Positions 43,565-52,872 are shown, numbered from the stretch's first letter. The stretch: 64,000 bases of DNA from DASQFQ01 sp963802905 (GCA_963802905.1 CAWDKH010000017.1:1-64000), one strand, 5' to 3'. Numbers and translations: made by a program. Notes: generated from the letters alone by a model not told the origin.

Positions 43565-44884
43565 CAGCCGCAGAACTTGTCGTTGAGCGCGGCGGCCTGG
43601 CCGGCGCGCTGGCCGTAGCGGTACGGATACGCGGAGCCCTGCACGGCCTGCGCCAGCGTGCCGGCGTCCGAGTATCCGCGCTCGATCCGCTCAGCGGCGC
43701 GGATGAACGCCGCCGCCGCGTAGTGCCCGTCGAGCCGCTGACTCGCGGTCCCCCAGCTCGGGCCGCTGCTGGAACGGCCCGAGCGAGTCGCCGTCGTTGG
43801 TGGGCGGGATCTTCACGCCGGACTCGACGATCGCGGTCTCCCACGCCGCGAGGCGGACGAGCGGGGAGACGTTGAAGCGGTCGAGCTCCTGGCACAGGGC
43901 GTTGGCGATGCGGGGATCGGGCGGGCCGAACGGGATCCCGCCCGCGCCGCCCACGAACTGGTTCGCCAGCCCGATCGGGGACGCCTCGTCCCAGTCGACG
44001 AGCTTGACCTCCAGGAAGGAGTCGGTCAGCGAGCCCGCGGCGCCCAGCGAGCTGCCGGGGGTGGGCGACACCCCGCCGCCGAAGTCGACGTGCATGTGGT
44101 CGTAGTGGTTCTCGACCTGCCACATCGTGAAGAAGCCGAGCTCGATGAGGTGCGGGCGGACCTCGTCGATGATCGACCCCTCGATCCCCTGCGGGTAGTT
44201 GAGGTCGATCGCGCCGGAGTTGCCGCACGCGTAGTGCCGGGACGTGGAGTCGCGCTCGCCGCCCGGGGCCATCGGCGGGTCGCCCATGTAGGTGTTCTCG
44301 AACGGCGGGATCGCGCCGTGCTTCTTGAAGAAGTCGGCGAGCACGCGCATGTCGGGGCAGTCGAGCGGCTTGTGGAGGTCCTTCGCGAGGTCCTTCCACT
44401 CCTTGTCGGTGATGTGGACGTTGCCGGTCCCGCCGCCGGTTGCACCGCCGCCGCCGAAGTTGAGCCCCAGCGACTGGAACGTCGCGAGCTCGACCCGCGC
44501 CCGCGCCGACGCCTTGCCCTCGCGGGTCTGCTTCGGCGGGTCGATCTTCTCCTCCGTGCTGACCCAGGCGCGCACGTCCGCGCCCTCCATCTTCATGTCG
44601 ATCAGTCGCGCGCCGTTGCGCTTCGCGTAGTCGGCGGCGGCGGCGCGCACGATCGGCTCGCTCACCCGTGAGAAGTCCGCGGTGCCGGTCGTCGCCATCT
44701 GCGCGATCAGCTGGTCCTTGATGCTCCCGGCCCCGGCGAGCGCGGCGGCGTCGGCCGCGGTCTGGGCGCCCGAGCGGAGTACGGCCGCCTTGCCGATCCG
44801 GAAAGTGAGCATGCCAATGGCCAGAATTGCGAGCATCAGCATGATCAGCCCGGGGAGGATCTGTCCGGTCTCCCGCCGTAGCAT
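43564..44884 (-). CDS. TadG-like protein with M15-type peptidase and lytic-transglycosylase domains, apparent frameshift
   Basis: From the ATG at 44884: RRETGQILPGLIMLMLAI is a TadE/TadG-like N-terminal helix, then a pilin-like stretch (RSGAQTAADAAALAGAGS). A central zinc-peptidase-like domain follows, with HYACGNSGAIDLNYP and NHYDHMHVDF giving His, Asp and His ligands as in the M15 superfamily. A C-terminal lysozyme-like domain has AIVESGV and GDSLGPFQQRP. One extra base at 43760-43762 breaks the frame there. The native frame continues with SWGTASQRLDGHYAAAAF and ends at NDKFCG, stop 43564. The product is probably a tethered peptidoglycan hydrolase for the pilus. It is divergent from cpaB. 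Confidence 0.78.
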
Positions 44885-44999
44885 GGTCCCGGCAGGGTAG
44901 ACCCGCCCTGGGCGCCGGGCGTGGGTCTGGGGACTCAACATTCGTCCGGGACTAGGGCTCAACCTTTCGCTGGGACCTTCCAAACCGCCGGACAGCGCG

Positions 45000-45005
45000 T
45001 ATTTT
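45000..45005 (+). promoter_or_regulatory. Candidate -10 box of the tad operon (TATTTT)
   Basis: TATTTT ends eight bases before the cpaB ATG at 45014. It lies in the 129-base divergent region with the TadG-like gene and is the most AT-rich short stretch nearby. Confidence 0.45.
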
Positions 45006-45013
45006 CAGATGCG

Positions 45014-45727
45014 ATGAATCCACGTCAACGCCGCGGCCTGCTGCTGCTCGTGCTCTCAGGCCTGGGCCTCCTCGCCGTCTTTGTCCTCGTTGCGTCCTAC
45101 GTCGCCGACGTCCGCACCGAGGTCGATCCCAAGATCAAGCTGCTCGTTCTCTCCAAGCCCGTGAAGGCGTTCGAATCGATCCCGGACGGCGCCGTCACCG
45201 AGATCACGATGCCCAAGCGCTGGGCGCCGCGCACCGCGCTGCGCAACCGCGGGCAGCTCGTCGGCTACGTCGCCGGCACGGACCTCTCACGTGACTCGAT
45301 GCTGCAGCGGGACATGCTCATCGCACCGCCCGAGCTCGGCCCCGGCCAGCGCGAGGTCGCGATCCTCGTCGACGCCGAGACCGGCGTCGCCGGCAAGATC
45401 GGCCCTGACTCGGTGGTCGACATCGTGGGCACCTTCCAGGGGGACCCCGACCGCGGCATCCACCCGCGCTCGACGGTCGTCGTGCCGGCCGCGCGCATCA
45501 TCAACGTCGGCCAGTCGCAGCTGAAGGGCGGCCGTGGCGTGCAGCAGGCCGAGTCCGACCCGCAGGAGGTCGTGCCGGTCACGTTCGCGCTGACGCCGAA
45601 GCAGCAGCTCCAGGTCACGCACGCGGAGTCCTTCGCCGACGAGGTCCGGCTGGCGCTGCGGCGCCCCGGCGACGTCACGCCGCTGAAGAAGGGCGAGAAG
45701 ATCTACACCCGGCCCGACCTGAAATGA
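45014..45727 (+). CDS. cpaB: Flp pilus assembly protein CpaB/RcpC
   Basis: 237 residues. An N-terminal membrane helix (GLLLLVLSGLGLLAVFVLVA) is followed by a SAF domain (KPVKAFESIPDGAVTEITMPKRW, GYVAGTDLSRDSMLQRDML) and the RcpC domain (REVAILVDAETGVAGKIGPD, SVVDIVGTF). In Gram-negatives RcpC works with the secretin. In this monoderm it probably shapes the pilus passage through the wall. It is the first gene of the tad operon and overlaps the next start (ATGA). Confidence 0.88.
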   Translation: MNPRQRRGLLLLVLSGLGLLAVFVLVASYVADVRTEVDPKIKLLVLSKPVKAFESIPDGAVTEITMPKRWAPRTALRNRGQLVGYVAGTDLSRDSMLQRDMLIAPPELGPGQREVAILVDAETGVAGKIGPDSVVDIVGTFQGDPDRGIHPRSTVVVPAARIINVGQSQLKGGRGVQQAESDPQEVVPVTFALTPKQQLQVTHAESFADEVRLALRRPGDVTPLKKGEKIYTRPDLK

Positions 45728-47361
45728 CCCAGCACCGGCTGCTCCTCGCGATCGCCGACGCCGAGCTCGCCCAGAGCGCGTCGGCGCTCGCCGGTGAGGG
45801 CGAGGAGCTGCAGGTCGTCGATCGCGTCTCCGACGCCGAGGAGCTCGCCCGCGCGCTGCGCCGGCTGGAGGTCGACGTCGTCATCCTCCACGACGCGCTC
45901 GGCGGGGTGCCGGTGCTGGACGTCGCGCGCGACATCGCGTCGAGCTTCCCGGAGCTCGGGCTCGTCCTGATCGCCGCGGACGACTCGCCCGAGATGTTCC
46001 GCGCCGCGATGCAGGCAGGGCTGCGCGACGTCGTCTCGCTCCCGCTGTCGCTTGAGCAGCTCGAGGGCAGCGTGCGCGCCGCCTCGCAGTGGTCGCGGAC
46101 GATGCGCGATCGCGTCTCCGGGGAGGAGTCGGCCGGCGCGGCGCTCGGCGGGCAGCTGATCGGCGTCGCCGGCAGCAAGGGCGGCGTCGGCACGACGACC
46201 GTCTGCCTGCAGCTCGCGCTCGCCGCCGTGCGCGCAGCGCCGGGGCGGCCGGTCTGCCTCGTCGACTTCGACCTGCAGAAGGGCGACTTCCGCTCGTTCC
46301 TGGACATGCCGTACCGCCGCTCGGTGGTCGACCTCGTCGAGGTCGCCGACGAGATCTCGGTGCGCCACCTGCAGGAGACGCTCTACACGCACAAGGAGGG
46401 CTTCCGGGTCCTGCTCGCGCCGGACGACGGCGAGCGCGCCGAGGAGGTCAACGCGCTGGCCGCGCGCCCGATCCTCTCCGCCGTCAAGGCGCGCCACGCG
46501 CTCACGATCGTCGACCTCGGCGCCACCGTCTCCGAGGCGAGCGCGATCGGCGCCGAGCTCGCCAACCGCGTGCTCGTCGTCACCCAGCCCGACGTCGTCT
46601 CGCTGCGCGGCGTCAAGCGGCTGCTCGATCTGTGGAAGCGCCTGCAGGTGCGGGAGGACGACGAGGACGTGCTCGTCGTGCTCAACCGCGCGTCGCGCAA
46701 GCTCGAGGTCCAGCCCGACCTCGCGCGCAAGGTGACCGCCGGCAAGCTCGCCAAGACGACGATCCCCGCCGACTTCTCCGCCTTCGAGGCGGCCGTGAAT
46801 ACGGGTACACCGGCACGTATGGAGGACGCGAAGCTCCGCGCGAGCTTCGACAACCTGCTCGACGAGGCCGACGCGCGGCCGGTGTCGGGCGACGAGCCGG
46901 ACACGGACCCGTCCGAGCCGCGCGGCCTGCTGGCCAGGCTCGGCGGCGAGCGGGGTCAGGGCAGCGCGGAGATGATGGGCGTGCTGTTCCCGCTCGCGCT
47001 GGTGCTGCTCGCGCTGTGGCAGGTCGGGCTGCTCGGCTACACGTACCTGATTGCCGGCCACGCGGCGCGCGAGGGCGCGCGCGAGCTCGCCGTCAACACC
47101 GTCGACACGAAGAAGAACAAGCCATACCGCGACGCGGCGGAGGAGGACCTGCCGAAGGCGTGGCGCAAGGACGCGAAGATCGAGATCGACAAGGACGATC
47201 CCGTCACGGTCAACGTGCGCCTGAACGTGCCGGTCGTGTTGCCCGGACTCAAGAGCGGGTTCAAGGTCTCCGACCACGCCTCGACGTCCGTGGAAGACGC
47301 GCCGCTGCCCGACTCGCAGGTGCCGACCCCGCAGCCCGCCAAGAAGGACAAGGACTCATGA
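45724..47361 (+). CDS. TadZ/CpaE ATPase fused to a TadE-type pseudopilin
   Basis: 545 residues. An N-terminal receiver-like domain (about 1-125) is followed by a MinD/ParA-type ATPase with deviant Walker A GSKGGVGTTT, which together make a TadZ/CpaE localisation factor. After an acidic linker (DEPDTDPSEPRG), a TadE module begins: ERGQGSAEMMG, then a hydrophobic helix and an extracellular C-terminal domain. The motif GQGSAE places a prepilin-type cleavage site between Gly411 and Gln412 with Glu at +5. The frame is continuous, with no sign of a joining frameshift. Processing could release TadE from TadZ. Confidence 0.85.
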   Translation: MTQHRLLLAIADAELAQSASALAGEGEELQVVDRVSDAEELARALRRLEVDVVILHDALGGVPVLDVARDIASSFPELGLVLIAADDSPEMFRAAMQAGLRDVVSLPLSLEQLEGSVRAASQWSRTMRDRVSGEESAGAALGGQLIGVAGSKGGVGTTTVCLQLALAAVRAAPGRPVCLVDFDLQKGDFRSFLDMPYRRSVVDLVEVADEISVRHLQETLYTHKEGFRVLLAPDDGERAEEVNALAARPILSAVKARHALTIVDLGATVSEASAIGAELANRVLVVTQPDVVSLRGVKRLLDLWKRLQVREDDEDVLVVLNRASRKLEVQPDLARKVTAGKLAKTTIPADFSAFEAAVNTGTPARMEDAKLRASFDNLLDEADARPVSGDEPDTDPSEPRGLLARLGGERGQGSAEMMGVLFPLALVLLALWQVGLLGYTYLIAGHAAREGARELAVNTVDTKKNKPYRDAAEEDLPKAWRKDAKIEIDKDDPVTVNVRLNVPVVLPGLKSGFKVSDHASTSVEDAPLPDSQVPTPQPAKKDKDS

Positions 47362-47705
47362 GGGCGCGTCTCGCCGACCAGGCGGGCCAGGCCTCCGCGG
47401 AAGTGATGGGGATGATCTTCTGGCTCCTGCTGGTGACCGTGATCATCTGGCAGGTCTGCCTCGCCGCCTGGACCTACACGCAGGTGTCGAACGCGGCGCG
47501 CACCGCCAGCCGCGTCGAAGGCCGCGGCGGCGACCCGAAGAAGGCCGCGAAGAACGCGCTCTCGACGCCGCTGCAGAAGACGATCGAGAAGATCAAGATC
47601 GACGGCGACAAGGCGACCGTCACGGTGCGGATGCCGCTGCTGATCCCGGGGCTGCTGACCAGCGACCAGCTGACCGCGACCCGCTCCGCGGAGCTACCGA
47701 GCTGA
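47358..47705 (+). CDS. TadE-like pseudopilin
   Basis: 115 residues beginning MRARLADQAGQASAEVMG: a prepilin-type motif with cleavage expected at Gly10|Gln11 and Glu15 at +5. A membrane helix (MIFWLLLVTVIIWQVCLAAW) and a small beta domain follow. The motif matches those of the TadE fusion and Flp, so one peptidase probably handles all three. It overlaps its neighbours at both ends. Confidence 0.85.
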   Translation: MRARLADQAGQASAEVMGMIFWLLLVTVIIWQVCLAAWTYTQVSNAARTASRVEGRGGDPKKAAKNALSTPLQKTIEKIKIDGDKATVTVRMPLLIPGLLTSDQLTATRSAELPS

Positions 47706-49045
47706 TGGGCCTCCGCGACCGCATCGCCGGCGAAGCCGCCATCAACCGCTCCACCGACGACGACGGCGACGGCGTCACCTACTACCGCAAGCGGCTGCTC
47801 GAGGAGGTCAACCTCTCCGAGATCGCCGAGCTGTCCTCCGCGCAGCGCCGGGCGCGCCTCGAGCGCGTCGTCGGGCGCATGGTCTCGCGCGAAGGGCCGG
47901 TGCTCTCGACCGCCGAGCGCACGCGCCTGATCCGCCGGGTGATCGACGAGGCGATCGGCCTCGGCGTGCTCGAGCCGCTGCTCGCCGACCCGTCGGTGAC
48001 CGAGATCATGGTCAACGGCCCCGACGAGGTTTACCTCGAGCGCGACGGCCGCCTCGAGCGCGCCGAGATCACGTTCACCGACGAGGGCCAGCTCTACCAG
48101 ACGATCGACCGCATCGTGTCGCAGGTGAACCGCCGCGTCGACGAGTCGAGCCCGATGGTCGACGCGCGCCTGCCCACCGGCGAGCGCGTCAACGTGATCA
48201 TCCCGCCGCTCGCGCTGCGCGGGCCGACGATGACGATCCGGCGCTTCCCGCGCCTGTTCACGCTCGACCAGCTGACCGAGATGAACTCGATCGACGCGCC
48301 GACCACGCAGTTGCTGCGCGCGGTCGTCGAGGGCAAGCTCAACGTCGTCATCTCCGGCGGCACGGGCGCCGGCAAGACGACGCTGCTGAACGCGATGTCG
48401 GCGGCGGTGCCCGCCGGCGAGCGCATCATCACCGTCGAGGACAACGCCGAGCTGCGCCTCCAGCAGCCGCACGTGGTCACGCTCGAGGCGCGGCCGTCGA
48501 ACGTCGAGGGCAAGGGCGAGGTCTCGATCCGCGACCTCGTGCGCAACTCGCTGCGCATGCGCCCCGACCGCATCATCGTCGGCGAGGTCCGCGGCGCGGA
48601 GACGCTCGACATGCTGCAGGCGCTCAACACCGGCCACGAGGGCTCGCTGGTGACCGTGCACGCCAACTCGCCCGACGACGCGATCCACCGCCTCGAGACG
48701 CTGGCGACGATGAGCGACCTCCACATCCCGTTCGAGGCGCTGCGCGACCAGATCAACTCGGCGATCCACGTGATCGTGCAGATCGACCGCTTCGCCGACG
48801 GCAAGCGCCGCATCGCCGAGGTGGCGATCGTCGCGTCGACACGGCGCGAGACGTTCCGGCTCGGCACCGTCGCGCGCTTCGAGGCCGACCCGATCGGTCC
48901 CGACCGCCGCGTGAGCGGCCGCTTCCGCCACTTCCCGCTGCCGCCCGCGATCCACCTTCGGCTCGAGCAGATGGGGCTCGAGATCCCGCCCGAGTTCGGC
49001 CCCGAGGCCGACCTCGAGCAGACGCCGGTGCGGAAGGCCAACTAG
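47705..49045 (+). CDS. tadA: Tad pilus assembly ATPase TadA/CpaF
   Basis: Secretion-type motor ATPase powering Flp pilus assembly. The 446 residues have an N-terminal domain with GVLEPLLADPSVTEIMVNGP, then Walker A GGTGAGKTT (near residue 218), Asp/His boxes around TVEDNAELRLQQPHVVTLEARP, and Walker B DRIIVGEVRGAE. It is complete and is the best-conserved marker that this is a Tad locus rather than another type IV filament. Confidence 0.95.
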   Translation: MGLRDRIAGEAAINRSTDDDGDGVTYYRKRLLEEVNLSEIAELSSAQRRARLERVVGRMVSREGPVLSTAERTRLIRRVIDEAIGLGVLEPLLADPSVTEIMVNGPDEVYLERDGRLERAEITFTDEGQLYQTIDRIVSQVNRRVDESSPMVDARLPTGERVNVIIPPLALRGPTMTIRRFPRLFTLDQLTEMNSIDAPTTQLLRAVVEGKLNVVISGGTGAGKTTLLNAMSAAVPAGERIITVEDNAELRLQQPHVVTLEARPSNVEGKGEVSIRDLVRNSLRMRPDRIIVGEVRGAETLDMLQALNTGHEGSLVTVHANSPDDAIHRLETLATMSDLHIPFEALRDQINSAIHVIVQIDRFADGKRRIAEVAIVASTRRETFRLGTVARFEADPIGPDRRVSGRFRHFPLPPAIHLRLEQMGLEIPPEFGPEADLEQTPVRKAN

Positions 49046-49977
49046 TGGAGAAGGACACCCTCGCGCTGATCCTGCTGCTCGGGGTCATGGTGCTCGCGCT
49101 GATCGGCGCGACGCTGTGGGTCGGCGGCTCGAACCGGCGCGCGGCGCTGGCGGCGCGCGGGCGCGAGGAGCGTGGGGGCAGCGCGTACCGGGCGGCGCTC
49201 GAGAGCTTCGACACGCGGCTGCGACGCACGTCGTCGGGTCAGAGGCTCGCGCAGTGGCTGCGCGCGTCGGGCGGCCCACTGTCGCCGGTCGACGCGGTCG
49301 CGATCGTGGTGGCGGGCGGCGCGCTGCTGAGCCTCGTGCTGACGCTGCTGGTGCCCGTGATCGTCGCGTTCATCCTCGGCTACGTCTTCGTCGTGCTCGG
49401 GATGCGCTGGTACGTCGAGCGCGCCCGGGCGAAGCGCCGCGACGCGTTCATGGACCAGCTCCCCGACCTCGCGCGGATGCTCTCCAACGGCACGCAAGCC
49501 GGGCTTTCGATTGCCGGCGCGGTGCAGATGGCCGCGCGCGAGCTCGACGACCCCGCCGCCTCCGAGATGGCGAGCGTCGTGCAGGAGATGCGCCTCGGCC
49601 AGCCGCTGGACCTCGCGCTCGAGCGCCTGCAGGAGCGGCTGCCGTCACGCGAGGTGGCGGTGCTGATGACCACGATCGTGATCCAGCAGCGTGCCGGTGG
49701 CGACACCGTGCGCGCGCTGCAGGAGCTGGGCGGGACGCTCGAGGCGCGCAAGGACCTGATCCGCGAGATCCGGACCGTGCTGTCCGGCTCGGTGTTCACC
49801 TCCTACGTCGTCGCGGGTATCGGCATCGCGACGATCGTGCTGATGAACGTCTTCACCCCGGGTGTGATGCGCGAGATGACCTCCTCGCTGCCGGGGCTGC
49901 TCGCGCTCGGCGTGGCCGGGACGCTGTGGGCGATCGCCTTCGTGCTGATCCGGGCCTCGACCAAGGTGGACGTGTGA
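49045..49977 (+). CDS. tadB: Tad pilus membrane platform protein TadB
   Basis: 310 residues starting with GTG on the tadA stop. N-terminal helices, then a GspF/TadB cytosolic domain (RDAFMDQLPDLARMLSNGTQ, ALMTTIVIQQRAGGDT-like segment), and two C-terminal helices. It forms the inner-membrane platform with TadC under the TadA motor. Confidence 0.92.
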   Translation: MEKDTLALILLLGVMVLALIGATLWVGGSNRRAALAARGREERGGSAYRAALESFDTRLRRTSSGQRLAQWLRASGGPLSPVDAVAIVVAGGALLSLVLTLLVPVIVAFILGYVFVVLGMRWYVERARAKRRDAFMDQLPDLARMLSNGTQAGLSIAGAVQMAARELDDPAASEMASVVQEMRLGQPLDLALERLQERLPSREVAVLMTTIVIQQRAGGDTVRALQELGGTLEARKDLIREIRTVLSGSVFTSYVVAGIGIATIVLMNVFTPGVMREMTSSLPGLLALGVAGTLWAIAFVLIRASTKVDV

Positions 49978-50876
49978 CGCCGCTGCTGGCGGGCGCGCTC
50001 GCCGCCGTCTGCGTCACCGGCGCCCTCCTGTCGGTCCCGCTGCTGCTCGACCGCGGCCCGGTCGACCGGCTCGCCGCGCGCACCGGTGCGGACACCGGCG
50101 GCGGGCGCCGCCGCTCGATCTTCCGCCGCCTGATCGACCGGCTGGCGCAGCGGATCGGCCCGCGGCTCGCGCAGGGCACGCGGCTCAACCGCCGCGAGGC
50201 GATCGCGCGCCGGCTCGACCTCGCCGGTCGCCCCGGCGGCCTGACCGTGCAGGGCTTCATCGGCACCAAGGGCGCGCTGGCGGTGCTCGCCGGCGGCTTC
50301 TTCGGCTTCCTGGCGATCATCGGCGGCTCGTGGCTGATCGCCTTCGTCGCCACCTTCACCGGCTGGTTCCTGCCCGACATCCTGCTCTCGCGCTCCGGCC
50401 GGCTGCGCCAGGAGCGGATCGAGCGCGACCTCCCGGACTTCCTCGACATCCTCGCCGTCACGGTGCGCGCCGGCCTCGGCTACCGCTCGGCGCTCCAGCG
50501 CGTGGCGGAGTCGCTGGGCGGCCCGGCGGGCGAGGAGATCCTGATGGCGCTGCGGCAGATGGACCTCGGCGCGACGCGCCGCGACGCGTTCCTGGCGCTG
50601 CGCACGCGCAACGACTCCGAGTCGCTCTCGACCTTCGTCGGCGCCCAGCTGCAGGCCGAGGAGCTCGGCGTGCCGCTCTCGGAGGCGCTCAACGACATCG
50701 CGCTGGACATGCGGCGGTCGGCCGCCCAGAACGCGCGCAGGAGGGCTGCGCGCGCCGCGCCGCGAATCTCGCTGATCGTGACCACGCTGATCGTCCCGGG
50801 CTCGATCATCCTGATCCTCGCCTCGATGATCCTCGGCACCGACATCCTCGACTCGGGGGTCCTCGGGGGTGGCTGA
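49974..50876 (+). CDS. tadC: Tad pilus membrane platform protein TadC
   Basis: 300 residues from the GTG at 49974, overlapping tadB. The GspF-type domain has LPDFLDILAVTVRAGLGYRSAL and a QLQAEELGVPLSEALNDIA segment, and membrane helices lie on both sides. It pairs with TadB. It is followed with an 8-base overlap by the sensor kinase, which ties regulation to the pilus operon. Confidence 0.92.
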   Translation: MTPLLAGALAAVCVTGALLSVPLLLDRGPVDRLAARTGADTGGGRRRSIFRRLIDRLAQRIGPRLAQGTRLNRREAIARRLDLAGRPGGLTVQGFIGTKGALAVLAGGFFGFLAIIGGSWLIAFVATFTGWFLPDILLSRSGRLRQERIERDLPDFLDILAVTVRAGLGYRSALQRVAESLGGPAGEEILMALRQMDLGATRRDAFLALRTRNDSESLSTFVGAQLQAEELGVPLSEALNDIALDMRRSAAQNARRRAARAAPRISLIVTTLIVPGSIILILASMILGTDILDSGVLGGG

Positions 50877-52101
50877 TCGGATCCTCGCGCGTGGCGAGGG
50901 GGGAGCGGGCGGCTGGCTCGAGTCGGCCTGCAAGGGCATCCTCACGTTCCGCGCCGGGATCCTGCTGATCACCGTCGTCGCCCTGTGGGGCGAGGACGGC
51001 GACCGCACGCTGCCCGCCGCGGCGATCCTCGTCGCCGCCGTCACGACCGCGATCCCGCTGCGCTATTGGGACCGCGTCGGCCCGGTGCTGGTGCGCCACC
51101 CGGGCTACCTGGCGGGCGAGCTCGTGCTGGCCACGCTGATCCTGCTGATGACCGGCGTGAACTCGCCGTTCTTCTACTACACGCTCAGTACCGCACTGCT
51201 CGGCGGGCTGGTCTACGGCTGGGCGGGCGCCGGGCTGTTCTCGGTGATGCTGATCGGTGTCTACTTCTGGGTCTGGTCGATCCGCGACGAGGAGGCGGCG
51301 ACGCTCGTGATGCCGGCCTTCTACCCGCTGATCGCCTGCGCGGGCGCGGCGCTGCGCGGGCTGCTGGACCGCCAGGCCGAGACCGAGTCCGAGCTCGCCT
51401 CCCAATCGGAGCGCACGAAGCTCGCGCGCGACATGCACGACTCGCTGGCCAAGACGGTGTCGGGCATGGGCTTCGCGGCGCTCGCGCTCGCGCGCCGGAT
51501 CGAGCGCGACCCGGAGGGCGCCGCCGACGAGGCGCGGCGGCTCGCCGACGACGCGCGGCAGGCGACGCGCGAGGCGCGCGAGATCATCATCGGGCTGCGC
51601 ACCGACGCCGGCGAGCAGCTGCCGCTGGCGGCCACGCTGCAGGCCGAGGCTCGGCGCTGGAGCGAGTCGAGCGGCGTGCAGGTGGCGCTGATGGTCGAGG
51701 AAGTCGGCGAGCTGCACCCGGTTGCCTCCCGCGAGCTCGAGTGGATCCTGCGCGAGGCGCTCGGCAACGTGGAGCGCCACGCCCGCGCGGCCAAGGTGAC
51801 GGTGCGGCTGCGGCGGCTCGGGGGCCGCGCGGTGCTGACCGTGGCCGACGACGGCGCCGGCTTCGAGGTCCCCGACACGCTCGAGGATCTCGCGCGCAGC
51901 CATCACTTCGGGGTGACCGGGATGCGCGAGCGAGCGCAGCTCGCGGGCGGGGATCTCAGCGTCGAGTCAGCGCCCGGCGAGGGCTGCGTCCTGTCGGTGT
52001 GGCTGCCCGCCGAGGCGCCCGTGGCGAAGGCGGAGCCCGCTCCGGCCGCAGCGCCGGATACGCTGCCGACCCGCTCCGTCCCCGGTTACACCTGGCGATG
52101 A
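50869..52101 (+). CDS. Sensor histidine kinase (NarL/DegS-type)
   Basis: 410 residues. About five or six membrane helices (residues 25-165) form an integral sensor. The HisKA_3 dimerisation domain has the phospho-acceptor in RDMHDSLAK (His190). The HATPase domain has the N box EALGNVERHA and G boxes DDGAGFEVP and GVTGMRERA. The C-terminal Pro/Ala tail is short. It partners with the adjacent NarL-type regulator. The GTG start lies inside tadC, so it is expressed with the pilus genes. Confidence 0.92.
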   Translation: MADRILARGEGGAGGWLESACKGILTFRAGILLITVVALWGEDGDRTLPAAAILVAAVTTAIPLRYWDRVGPVLVRHPGYLAGELVLATLILLMTGVNSPFFYYTLSTALLGGLVYGWAGAGLFSVMLIGVYFWVWSIRDEEAATLVMPAFYPLIACAGAALRGLLDRQAETESELASQSERTKLARDMHDSLAKTVSGMGFAALALARRIERDPEGAADEARRLADDARQATREAREIIIGLRTDAGEQLPLAATLQAEARRWSESSGVQVALMVEEVGELHPVASRELEWILREALGNVERHARAAKVTVRLRRLGGRAVLTVADDGAGFEVPDTLEDLARSHHFGVTGMRERAQLAGGDLSVESAPGEGCVLSVWLPAEAPVAKAEPAPAAAPDTLPTRSVPGYTWR

Positions 52102-52739
52102 TCCGCATCCTCTTGGTCGACGACAACGCGATTGTGCGTCGCGGTATTGCCAGCTTGCTGGCCGAAGCCGACGGCATCGAGGTCGTGGGGGAGGCCGCGG
52201 ACGGCCGCGAGGCGATCGCCAAGGCCGAGGAGCTGCGCCCCGACGTCGTCTGCCTCGACGTCCGCATGCCGGTGATGGACGGCGTCGCCGCTGCTGGGCC
52301 GCTGGCCCAGCGCTCGAAGGTGCTGATGCTGAGCTACTCCGAGGACGAGCACCTCGTCACCGGCGCGATCCGCAACGGCGCGGCCGGCTACCTCGTGCAC
52401 GGCCGCTTCGAGCCCGACGAGCTCGAGATCCGCATCAAGGCGGTCGCCCGCGGCGAGATGGTGCTCTCGCCCGCCGTCACCCCGGCGGTGTTCGACGTCC
52501 TGCGGCGCTCGCCCGGCGTGTCGAACGACGAGGACGAGCTCGGCCTCGGCTCGCTGACCGCGCGCGAGCGCGAGGTGCTCAACCTGCTCGCCCGCGGCCT
52601 CTCGAACCGCGAGATCGCCGAGGAACTCGTGATCACCAACAAGACCGTCAAGAACCACCTCTCGCGCATCTACGAGAAGATCGGCGTGCACTCCCGCGCC
52701 GAGGCGATCGCGCTCTGGCTGGGCGTTCGCGACTCCTGA
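52098..52739 (+). CDS. NarL/LuxR-family response regulator
   Basis: 213 residues. The receiver domain has the acidic pair D8-D9, phospho-acceptor D54 (CLDVRMPVMDG), and the switch Ser in MLSYSEDE. The C-terminal LuxR-type HTH contains LTAREREVLNLLARGLSNREIAEEL. It is coupled to the kinase (ATGA). It probably controls the tad operon or the separate flp promoter downstream, which is inference from position. Confidence 0.93.
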   Translation: MIRILLVDDNAIVRRGIASLLAEADGIEVVGEAADGREAIAKAEELRPDVVCLDVRMPVMDGVAAAGPLAQRSKVLMLSYSEDEHLVTGAIRNGAAGYLVHGRFEPDELEIRIKAVARGEMVLSPAVTPAVFDVLRRSPGVSNDEDELGLGSLTAREREVLNLLARGLSNREIAEELVITNKTVKNHLSRIYEKIGVHSRAEAIALWLGVRDS

Positions 52740-52758
52740 GAGGCCCCTCTGGACCCAG

Positions 52759-52786
52759 GGGGGTCCCAAGCGAATTTGGGACCCCC
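52759..52786. terminator. Hairpin after the tad operon
   Basis: Eleven-base-pair stem GGGGGTCCCAA/TTGGGACCCCC with loop GCGAAT, 20 bases after the regulator stop. There is no T tract. It would separate the tad operon from flp, or it may lie in the flp leader if transcription reads through. Confidence 0.55.
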
Positions 52787-52843
52787 GGCCCCCCGAAGGT
52801 TGAGACCTGGGCCTCTCGTAGGACCGCTGAGCCACGGGAATAC

Positions 52844-52863
52844 TGACCGCAGTCAATCGGTCA
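52844..52863. promoter_or_regulatory. Inverted repeat TGACCG-N8-CGGTCA upstream of flp
   Basis: Perfect six-base inverted repeat with eight-base spacer, 24 bases before the flp ATG. Size and symmetry suit a dimeric regulator such as the NarL-type protein just upstream. No clear -10 was identified, so its role as operator is inferred. Confidence 0.4.
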
Positions 52864-52872
52864 ACTCCACTC

